From Endozoicomonas sp. SCSIO W0465 (lineage in GTDB: Bacteria > Pseudomonadota > Gammaproteobacteria > Pseudomonadales > Endozoicomonadaceae), in the NCBI RefSeq assembly GCF_023716865.1, contig NZ_CP092417.1:4628001-4692000 (forward strand): 64,000 nt of DNA, given 5' to 3'. The notes beneath the pieces were generated by a model. The model did not search any database and was not told the origin of the DNA. It worked only from the letters and a program-made list of their open reading frames with translations. Made by a program: the position numbers and the translations under genes. This document shows, one piece after another, positions 48,401 to 56,700 of the stretch (the first letter of the stretch is position 1; the number at the start of each line of letters is the position of its first letter).

Positions 48401-50491
48401 GCAGGGTTGCAGCTGCGGGGCACGATCAACCTGCTGCGCCCGCCGGGCAGCCAGTACCAGGTTGTTCAGCAACCCCTGTGTGATTGCCGGCAGCGGGTTA
48501 CAAAGGTTGGCAGGTACGGTGGCGAAGGCTGCGCAGAGTTGGTCAAGCACCTGCTCTGGCAACTCAGCCCGGGGAATACCATGATTTACTGCCGTGATAT
48601 CCCAGATATCCAGCTCAGGACAGGGTTCACCGGCAGCGATCATCGAACGCCACACCGGGGATGGGCTTTGCGCACCCTCAGGCCAGAGCAGTGTGACACG
48701 GGCTTGTGGGTAAGCCTGTAACTGGCCATGAACCAGCAACGGTTGCCCGCACATCATAGGTTCCAGCAGCTGCTGGAGCCTTGGGCTGCTCTCCAGACCC
48801 CGGAATACCACGGGCCTGCCAGCGGTCAGGGCCGCTTGTAAGCCACTTTGACGGCGACCAAAATAGCCACTCTTCTCCGAGGTCATATGGATGTTGTCAA
48901 ACAGCTGGCTGAAGCTGGTCTGCTCATGGACCTGAATCACCAGGGGGGCTTGCTGCTGGCTGTTTATCCAGTGAGTAGCCTGAGCCTGTTGCTGGTAAGT
49001 GACCGCACTAAAGAGGGTATGATCGCCACACTTATCCGCCTGGTGAAGGTTAATGGGCAGAAGCTGCTCCTCATTTTCTACCAACCGGAGAGCCTTCGGC
49101 TGTTGCCTGGTACAGGCAACCTGAAGGCAGGGCTCTACACCTGTGGTTTGGCGGATAGTCTGAAGTGCACCCAGCAAACGGAACCATAACGCCTCACTGA
49201 GGGGAGACGTCACCGTCACCACATCACCGGCCTGAATCCGTTCCAACAGACGGGTGTTCGGTACGGCATAGCCTTCCCGGGCGATGGCAATGGGGTTCAA
49301 CCATTCGGTAATATTGCCTTGGTTAATGATTAACGGGTTGCCTGGCGGATTACGGGAAAGCCCCTTCTCACGCTTCTCCTCCCCCTGAGTCACGGTCCGG
49401 AACAGCGAGTAAAGCTCATCAACCCCTGACGGCATCTGGTAAAACTGAACATCGTCCGGCAAATGACAGAGAATCCCGTTGCTCTCGTAGTGCTTGTGCG
49501 CCAGCAGCTGGCGCATCGTCTGTTCAAATGCCAGATCCTGCCAGTTGGCGCCTTTGAGAATCACCCGTTGCCCGGCCTGCAACTGCTCAAGCTTGCCCGG
49601 AATATGCTGGATTCGCCCCTGCTGATCCACTCCGGGGCCACCGAACAGCAGCTGTCGCCAGCTGCCGTGCAAATGACAGTCAATAACGACAATACTATCG
49701 TCATCGGAAGCGTCATCGGAAGCGTCATCGGAAGCGTCATCGGAAGCACCCATAGCATCGGGGAATTCAGCCAGTACCGGAGGTACATCGACCAGAGGTA
49801 CATCGCCGCTCTCCATGGATTGGCCATTACCGGCCAGTGAGTCAAACTGCCAGGTATTCCCCGGTCGATTAATGCGCCGCCAGAAATCAGCCCCCGGTGC
49901 TTCGTCACTCTTGCCAACGGCTGCCAACTGTTCAGGGTCTGCCACCACCAGCAGAGCAATATGGTCCCCCGGGGGGCGTTTCTTCTGGCTCACCCGGTCA
50001 TACAGACACGGGTTGTCCGGGTCCAGTAAATCATTAAACCTGGGCAGTTCCTCACTGGTGAGGGTTCGGATATCAATAACGAGGGTCAATGGCCGGTCAG
50101 CGACAAACAGCTTGCCCGGTTGCAAAGAATGACAGCCATCGCCGGAAATGCTCAACCGGCTCACCAGATTGGCCTGTAACAGGTCATCGGGATGGGAAAT
50201 AATCACCACATCCCGATTTTCATCGTGGGTCCGTGCTGATAAAAGCGATCGAACCTGGTTATCATTGGTAACAAAACGAAAATCGAAGGAGCGGGTGGGC
50301 TTTGACTGTAATGAACCCGTCGAGCATACGGTCCTTTTTTTGCCAGACACCGGAACCTGAGATGAAGGTAAATCCACTTTAACGATTTCAGCGCCGATAG
50401 CCACTGGCTTTGGCTGATGATCTGGCCGTATCTTTTTTTCCGACGGGTTAAATAAAGATTTAGCTGAGTCTCCGCCAATCTGAACGTCCAT
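42500..50491 (-). CDS. Giant double-AAA+/transglutaminase-like protein, copy 2 (intact)
   Basis: 2663 residues, with GGAG six bases before ATG 50491 and no signal peptide. Domain order as in copy 1: conserved N-terminal half; AAA+ 1 with GETGAGKS (Lys959) and VLDEAN; AAA+ 2 with GPAGRGKD and VISEMN, midasin/MoxR-like in style; a linker with a hydrophobic GLVCGLGGSSAGS stretch; a transglutaminase-like domain with Cys1990 (GRCVHRAPIFVALC), His (GHRYPEYS) and Asp (WQSKDLGGAP); then a ~600-residue C-terminal region with THCHGGAS and coiled coil. Unique here are a 16-residue repeat (REEVERLISDMNVD, REEVKRLIRNLNVD, KKVKRLIRDLSV), four SDDA-type codon repeats, and a 31-residue C-terminal extension lost in copy 3. 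MoxR AAA+ genes are often neighbours of transglutaminase-domain genes, so this may be a natural fusion. Substrate and role are unknown. Confidence 0.85.
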   Translation of the reverse strand: MDVQIGGDSAKSLFNPSEKKIRPDHQPKPVAIGAEIVKVDLPSSQVPVSGKKRTVCSTGSLQSKPTRSFDFRFVTNDNQVRSLLSARTHDENRDVVIISHPDDLLQANLVSRLSISGDGCHSLQPGKLFVADRPLTLVIDIRTLTSEELPRFNDLLDPDNPCLYDRVSQKKRPPGDHIALLVVADPEQLAAVGKSDEAPGADFWRRINRPGNTWQFDSLAGNGQSMESGDVPLVDVPPVLAEFPDAMGASDDASDDASDDASDDDSIVVIDCHLHGSWRQLLFGGPGVDQQGRIQHIPGKLEQLQAGQRVILKGANWQDLAFEQTMRQLLAHKHYESNGILCHLPDDVQFYQMPSGVDELYSLFRTVTQGEEKREKGLSRNPPGNPLIINQGNITEWLNPIAIAREGYAVPNTRLLERIQAGDVVTVTSPLSEALWFRLLGALQTIRQTTGVEPCLQVACTRQQPKALRLVENEEQLLPINLHQADKCGDHTLFSAVTYQQQAQATHWINSQQQAPLVIQVHEQTSFSQLFDNIHMTSEKSGYFGRRQSGLQAALTAGRPVVFRGLESSPRLQQLLEPMMCGQPLLVHGQLQAYPQARVTLLWPEGAQSPSPVWRSMIAAGEPCPELDIWDITAVNHGIPRAELPEQVLDQLCAAFATVPANLCNPLPAITQGLLNNLVLAARRAQQVDRAPQLQPCHWRKAIDSVFTHGTRQNRSVRDFMKVACWQLLPDAEDTAWVDPDGLHAVINSARRLDRDFVEQNVWQLARAFGPAVFANTEFKQLNLCYPHPFNLGICVEFLDSLCALIVAWVPPAQRHSVACRLKIDPQKSGQYQSLSVRPCHQMKRLEDALASGWQLRPSSARTRHDAIHALAADCFDISTGTWVTANHETECIGRIAQRLSQSLDWKGSADPPWSLLARDLYYGSMNQKDREHRRLSRLHDRLVDSPVIFLQGETGAGKSYFAARMAGASGGASVMSLGPSDSEQTLMKRWQWQEQADGDRCMAQQHRALMEWAHTQPDKDGRYVTLVLDEANLANAGLLASLNGLWEPEPCIYVNGHPVRVSTRHRVILTGNPDHYAGRQLDPALKEKLPGAYYPPLDMAFLRDRVVEPALLRQLQRHLPEQQAGDIAHRATDSVMALWQYYPECLPEHAFTPRDLTDICSWVGWYLDRGLPGMYGPVTPEQMNGLVLQSFRDVLGAEVMDENQAFRTALELWFSARYPVDSTLSDRVHNQTLVDIQRAFMQVTAQTRPEFDTSGSAVSELVRRLGQDVSRCQQAHHLGRPHGGRQATLIEGPAGRGKDVTLNLLLDSVKQQAEQRGESMPEIFTLNACDCSWDQLCAAIAHAKVNGGIVVISEMNLIDSQHLEGELNDILAGDAHPGFHLFATTNPPEYSGRKPLSPALKGRFRHVPIRQYNPAELQTIVAKVLPQTPQGKSVAEQLTRWHCRLRCCLQRQKRPLQPTSLDLQNVARAVINGGDFTEHGVRQCIHHHYQLYLMAAKRSLDELPELPATSMGKSVVDHTLCDWLNRTVSAIDRPWLIRRNDVNCLNEKRHVIDVKAHLSQAEARTEMIRMVAQARWQASGLPLMPDSSDVLIQGLYRHWQRHWFNQEFGQTGVDANTVFALTNQQEQTLKMQANQPHLKEADKQLSTWDSSDVFLWPAFWSKLSRIALHPISQHARNRNEQDTRKSPACDEVDSGNTAGKKRTGRLKKILGGLVCGLGGSSAGSDFEAVPYDRSRSTVYRLDFDTDYQQQEKPQIECRKYFNDDTAPCMYRLCVDDMDVDSQGNILFRVLEHGEYGLETVFPSMLPEGELVLDEGQCLGRVDHLDVRENKYYLLPGLNPDETIPALRITPSMDFQLSKDRYTGLHALYFSDTIDHQQISIDFVVEKRNVKSSVEALDLFQQAGDARPDGTVSGPMKLQLTRFFDGFEASTMPENQKKQIRLIQRAETLDDRITAIARYCSDFKGIEKYKHNGDDGGFFHFLLWRRQGRCVHRAPIFVALCRYFGIPARMVTSPGHRYPEYSADGGINWQSKDLGGAPVNETLIEPVFQPCKRGSYSSTESGKIKDFLKDATLEQQQSLAKACNLSLERLQEIVDAGYTTEILLDTKRVVLNLWRESSLAGLSVSVAMLEAKATLSREEKALIGDVGVDVGKMLKAKATFSREEVERLISDMNVDLSREEVKRLIRNLNVDLSSKKVKRLIRDLSVYGRNTVKPLSDAVRTILLNSDEDQVTQLLRALHSKMLVHGGASSLDWLGSIVGILSGSDFARPSVIHFAHEALESGWLDPQPTGDSPITSEHSGVLRVLVCLEGVDGLKTKAGSCLKKWYERLFSIEKNSKIWQRAYKDYQQDQSDPFVVTHCHGGASSFLETKIASTALQATWTNEPEGVPVIERLLMHDPAFPRFFLGKANQRPVIIVGQPSWSRTDADEKVKALLQQTIENNSALKELAEKQNKYDEMLEKRNGELKALQKHYDQKGSKEHASDDDYEEERQDIISRYQPALESLDVPYIETRIFPILKDKYWQAIQQAFSHYLYRMTHSNDGRLTYCWGDARFRSADLENNYGAHSPSSPEELHAMMTEIESDVCFTSFANDTYLREVFNASNALVLKSNELTKIAEEFVNSVDLSSIYDSREYVITPQQAKGAIVEPPLPMNLSVTDLKIVD
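43870..44040 (-). repeat. ~48-bp tandem repeats in giant gene copy 2
   Basis: About three consecutive 16-codon units encode variants of LSREEVKRLIRNLNVD. Copies 1 and 3 lack the expansion at this position (copy 3 goes directly from SREDKALIGDVGGDGG to NTYKPLSDAV). Approximate borders. Confidence 0.7.
49700..49747. repeat. 12-bp tandem repeat (4 units) in giant gene copy 2
   Basis: Four units of GTCATCGGAAGC encode a DASD-type acidic run. The corresponding places in copies 1 and 3 have two units each. It is a length-variable, frame-neutral microsatellite in a surface loop. Confidence 0.9.
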
Positions 50492-50711
50492 AATTCACTC
50501 CAATTTCCTATCAATACTGAAACCCTGAGCCGAAGTTCCTTTATTAATGTGACCTGAAGTTTTTACGAAAGTTCCAATTGGAGTCAGCAGTTGGGGAACT
50601 GCATCTACTGCAAATTCCGCTAATCCACTATTTTCAAATTATTAACATTAACAGAGAGGTTCATGGGCAACGGTGGTTAAACAATGGCACCTTTGGCCTG
50701 TTGAGGAGTTA

Positions 50712-53700
50712 TCACGTATCCAGTGAGTCATAAATCGAACTCAAATCCACACTATTCACAAACTCTTCAGCAATTTTTGTCAGCTCATCGGATTTGAGCA
50801 CCAGAGCATTACTGGCGTTGTGTACCTGCCGCAAGTAAGTATCATTGACAGAATTCTGAAAAAAGACGTCACTTTTGATTTGAGCCATCATGGCATACAG
50901 CTCTTCTGGTGAGGATGGAGAATGAGCACCATAGTTATTTTCCTTATCATTAACAGCAAATCGGAAGCGAGCATCACCCCAGCAATACGTTAAACGGCCA
51001 CCATTCGAATGTGTCATTCCATAGAGGTAATGACTGAAGGCCTGCTGAATTGCTTGCTGGTATTTATCGTCTAATTCACGGAAAATTGCAGTTTCGCTTA
51101 TTGGGACAATAAGGGAGTCCAGAACTGGTTGGTATCGACTAATGATATCCTGGCGTTCTTTCTCATACTCATATTTCTCAAACGCAGTTTGATCTACTCG
51201 TTCCAGTTGACTAGTGCTTGACTGCTCTTCAAAAACACTCTGATATTTAGCTTTAGAAGCTTTTTGATCATAAAGATTCTCCAATGCTATCAACTCACCG
51301 TTGCATTGTTCTAGCATTTTTTCGTAACATTTCCTATACGCTTTAGAACCTTTTTGATCATAGCGCTTCTGCAATGCTCTCAGCTCACCGTTGCGTTGTT
51401 CTACCATTTCGTCACATTTATTCTGTTTTTCTGCTAGCTCCTTTAATGCTGAATTGTTCTCAATTTTTTGTTGAAGCAGGGCTTTGGCCTTTTCACGAAC
51501 ATCTGTTCTGTACCAAAAAGGGTGCCCCACGATAAGCACCGGACGCTGGTTAGCCTTGCCCGAGGAAAACCGGGAAAATGCGGGATCATGCACCAACAGT
51601 CGTTCGATGTCTGGCACACCCTCAGGTTCATTAGTCCATATGGATTGTAAAGAGGTGCTGGCAATTTTTGTTTCAAGGAAGGGTGAAATCCCACCACAAC
51701 AGTGGGTTACGACAAAGGGATCGCTCTGATTCTGTTGATAGTTTTTATAAGCACGCTGCCATATCTGGCTATTTTTTTCTATGGAAAATAGTTCCTGATA
51801 CCAATTTTTCAGGCAACAGCCAGCCTTAGTCTTCAGACCATCGACACCCTCAAGGCACACCAATACCAGCAACAGGTGAAGATGCATACTGGTAGTCGGG
51901 CTATCGCCGGTTGGCTGCGGATCTAACCAACCCGATTCCAAGGCTTCATGGGCAAAATGAATAACCGAAGGGCGTGCTAAATTACTGCCGCTGAGTATAT
52001 CCACGATTGAACCCAACCAGTCAAGAGAGCTTGCGCCACCATGAACCACCATTTTTGAATGGAGCGCCCTGAGATGTTGGGTCACCTGGTCTTCATCGCT
52101 GTTGAACAATATTGTTCTTACAGCATCCGACAATGGTTTATAGGTATTACCACCGTCACCACCCACGTCACCAATCAACGCCTTATCTTCCCGGCTCAAT
52201 GTCGCTTTTGCCTCGAGTATGGCGACACTTGCAGACAAACCGGCCAGGTTTTTTTTTCTCCAAAGATGCAATACCACCCATTGGGTATCTAAAAACATGT
52301 CTGTCGTATACCCTGCATCAACGATTTCATGCAGCAGCTCAAGACTCAGATTATACGCTTTGGCCCGACTCTGATGTTGTTCCAAAGTAGCGTCTTTCAG
52401 GAAATCCTTTATCTTCCCTGACTCAGTACTGGAATAACTGCCTCGCTTGCAAGGCTGAAAGACAGGCTTGATTAATGTTTGATGTACCGGAGCGCCTCCA
52501 AGGTCCTTTGACTGCCAGCTGATACCGCCATCCTGGGAATACTCTGAATATGTGTGGACTTGATTTGATACCATACGGGCAGGAATTCCGAAATAGCGGC
52601 AGAGCGCCACAAATATGGGCGCTATGTGCACACAGCGTCCCTGTCTGCGCCAGAGCAGAAAATGAAAAAAACCGCCATCATCACCATTGTGTTTATACTT
52701 TTCTATGCCCTTAAAATCACTGCAATATCTTGCTATTGCTGTAATACGATCATCCAGAGTCTCTGCCCGCTGAATGAGACGAATCTGCTCCTTTTGATTC
52801 TCCGGCATAGTGGATGCTTCAAAGCCGTCAAAAAACCTGGTTAATTGTAATTTCATGGGTCCGGAAACAGTGCCATCTGGCCTTGCATCGCCCGCTTGTT
52901 GAAACAGGTCCAACGCTTCGACCGATGATTTTACACTTCTCTTTTCTACAACAAAATCAATGGAAATCTGCTGGTGATCAATAGTATCGGAAAAATACAC
53001 CGCGTGAAGGCCGGTGTAACGGTCTTTGCTCAACTGAAAATCCATGGATGGTGTTATTCGCAAAGCAGGGATCGTTTCATCAGGGTTCAGGCCCGGGAGG
53101 AGGTAATACTTATTCTCATGCACATCGAGGTGATCAATCCGTCCAAGACACTGTCCTTCGTCCAGGACGAGTTCTCCTTCTGGTAGTATGGAGGGAAACA
53201 CCGTTTCAAGACCATACTCCCCGTGTTCCAGAACACGAAATAAAATATTACCCTGACTATCCACGTCCATATCATCGACACGCAAGCGATACATACAGGG
53301 AGCAGTATCATCATTAAAATACTTTCTGCATTCTTTCCGGGGTTTCTCTTGCTGCTGATAATCGGTGTCAAAATCCAGCTTATAGACAGTTGACTTGGAA
53401 CGGTCATAAGGAGCCGCGTAAAAAATCCGGGACAATTTACTCCAAAAAGCAGGCCACAGAAAAACATCGCTGGAATCCCATGTACTTAATTGCTTGTCAG
53501 CCTCCTTCAGATGCGGTTGGTTAGCCTGCATTTTCAGCGTTTGTTCCTGTTGATTGGTCAGCGCAAAAACCGTATTGGCGTCCACTCCGGTCTGTCCAAA
53601 CTCTTGATTGAACCAATGACGCTGCCAGTGTCGATAAAGCCCCTGGATCAGCACATCACTGGAATCCGGCATGAGGGGAAGTCCCGATGCCTGCCACCGG

Positions 53701-56700
53701 GCCTGAGCCACCATCCTGATCATTTCCGTTCGCGCTTCTGCTTGACTCAGATGCGCTTTAACATCAATCACATGGCGTTTTTCATTGAGACAGTTGACAT
53801 CATTGCGACGTATCAACCAGGGGCGGTCAATGGCAGAAACGGTTCGGTTGAGCCAATCGCACAATGTATGATCAACCACGCTTTTGCCCATCGACGTAGC
53901 CGGTAATTCCGGCAGTTCGTCCAGGGATGTTTTGGCCGCCATCAGATACAGCTGATAGTGATGATGGATGCATTGACGCACCCCATGCCCGGTAAAATCC
54001 CCACCGTTAATGACGGCCCTGGCCACATTTTGCAGGTCAAGACTGGTGGGCTGCAACGGCCGTTTTTGCCGTTGTAAACAACACCGCAATCGACAGTGCC
54101 AGTGTGTCAACTGTTCAGCCACGGACTTGCCCTGAGGCGTTTGTGGCAATACTTTTGCCACAATGGTCTGCAGTTCAGCCGGATTATATTGCCGGATAGG
54201 CACATGCCTGAAACGCCCTTTCAACGCCGGTGACAGTGGCTTTCGGCCGCTGTACTCAGGGGGATTGGTGGTGGCAAACAGGTGGAAGCCGGGATGGGCA
54301 TCACCGGCCAGAATATCGTTGAGTTCCCCTTCCAGATGCTGGCTATCGATCAGATTCATTTCAGAAATGACCACGATGCCGCCATTGACTTTTGCATGCG
54401 CAATGGCTGCGCATAATTGGTCCCAGGAGCAGTCGCAGGCATTCAGGGTAAATATCTCCGGCATGGATTCGCCCCGTTGCTCAGCCTGCTGTTTGACACT
54501 GTCAAGCAACAGGTTCAGGGTAACATCCTTGCCCCGCCCGGCCGGGCCTTCAATCAAGGTCGCCTGACGGCCGCCATGTGGCCTGCCGAGATGATGCGCC
54601 TGCTGACACCGGCTGACATCCTGCCCAAGCCGACGCACCAGCTCACTGACCGCTGAACCGGAGGTATCAAACTCAGGCCGGGTTTGTGCAGTCACCTGCA
54701 TAAACGCTCGCTGTATATCCACCAAGGTCTGATTATGAACGCGGTCACTCAAGGTGCTGTCCACCGGGTAACGGGCAGAAAACCACAGTTCCAGTGCCGT
54801 CCTGAACGCCTGATTCTCATCCATCACTTCCGCCCCCAGGACATCCCGAAAGCTCTGCAAGACCAGGCCGTTCATTTGCTCCGGGGTGACAGGGCCGTAC
54901 ATACCCGGTAACCCACGGTCCAGATACCAACCCACCCAGCTACAGATATCCGTCAGGTCCCTGGGGGTAAACGCATGCTCCGGCAGACATTCCGGATAAT
55001 ACTGCCAAAGGGCCATCACACTGTCGGTGGCGCGATGCGCAATGTCACCTGCTTGCTGTTCTGGCAAATGCCGTTGTAACTGCCGCAGCAGGGCAGGCTC
55101 AACCACCCGGTCCCTGAGAAAAGCCATGTCTAACGGCGGGTAGTAGGCCCCGGGCAGTTTTTCTTTCAGTGCCGGATCTAACTGGCGCCCGGCATAATGA
55201 TCCGGGTTACCGGTCAGGATCACCCGGTGCCGGGTGCTCACCCTGACCGGGTGACCGTTAACATAGATACAAGGTTCCGGTTCCCATAAACCATTCAGAG
55301 AAGCCAACAACCCGGCGTTCGCCAGGTTAGCTTCATCCAGCACCAGGGTGACATACCGTCCGTCTTTGTCGGGCTGAGTATGGGCCCATTCCATCAGTGC
55401 CCGATGTTGCTGCGCCATACAACGGTCGCCATCAGCTTGCTCTTGCCATTGCCAGCGTTTCATCAGGGTCTGTTCGCTGTCGGAAGGTCCGAGAGACATC
55501 ACCGAAGCCCCTCCGGATGCCCCGGCCATCCTGGCGGCAAAATAACTTTTACCGGCCCCTGTCTCCCCCTGCAAAAAAATGACGGGGGAGTCCACAAGCC
55601 GGTCATGGAGCCTGGATAAACGACGATGCTCCCGGTCCTTCTGGTTCATCGAACCATAATAAAGATCACGGGCCAGCAACGACCATGGCGGATCAGCGGA
55701 ACCTTTCCAATCAAGTGATTGAGACAGGCGCTGTGCTATACGTCCAATGCATTCTGTTTCGTGATTTGCTGTTTCCCACGTTCCTGTGCTGATGTCAAAA
55801 CAGTCAGCGGCCAGGGCATGAATGGCATCACGCCGGGTCCTGAAGGATGACGGGCGTAACTGCCAGCCAGAAGCCAGGGCATCTTCCAGTCGTTTAATCT
55901 GACGGCAGGGCCTGAAGGATAACGATTCATCTTGCTCGGGCTCCTGTGGGTCTAACTTCAAGGCACAGATCATGTCTAAAAACTCAACAAAGATCCCGAG
56001 GTTAAATGGACGTGGATAGTACAGGTTCAGCTGTTTAAGTTCGGTATCGGCAAATGCCGCCGGGCCAAAGGCTCTGGCCAGTTGCCACACATTCTGCTCA
56101 ACAAAATCCCGGTCCAGACGCCGGGCACTGTTAATCACAGTGTTAAAACCATGGAGATCTACCCAGGCAGTATCTTCTGCATCCGGCAATAACTGCCAGC
56201 AAGCCACCTTCATAAAATCACGCACTGACCGATTCTGCCGGGTGCCATGGGTGAATACGCTATCGATGGCCTTGCGCCAGTGGCAGGGTTGCAGCTGCGG
56301 GGCACGATCAACCTGCTGCGCCCGCCGGGCAGCCAGTACCAGGTTGTTCAGCAACCCCTGTGTGATTGCCGGCAGCGGGTTACAAAGGTTGGCAGGTACG
56401 GTGGCGAAGGCTGCGCAGAGTTGGTCAAGCACCTGCTCTGGCAACTCAGCCCGGGGAATACCATGATTTACTGCCGTGATATCCCAGATATCCAGCTCAG
56501 GACAGGGTTCACCGGCAGCGATCATCGAACGCCACACCGGGGATGGGCTTTGCGCACCCTCAGGCCAGAGCAGTGTGACACGGGCTTGTGGGTAAGCCTG
56601 TAACTGGCCATGAACCAGCAACGGTTGCCCGCACATCATAGGTTCCAGCAGCTGCTGGAGCCTTGGGCTGCTCTCCAGACCCCGGAATACCACGGGCCTG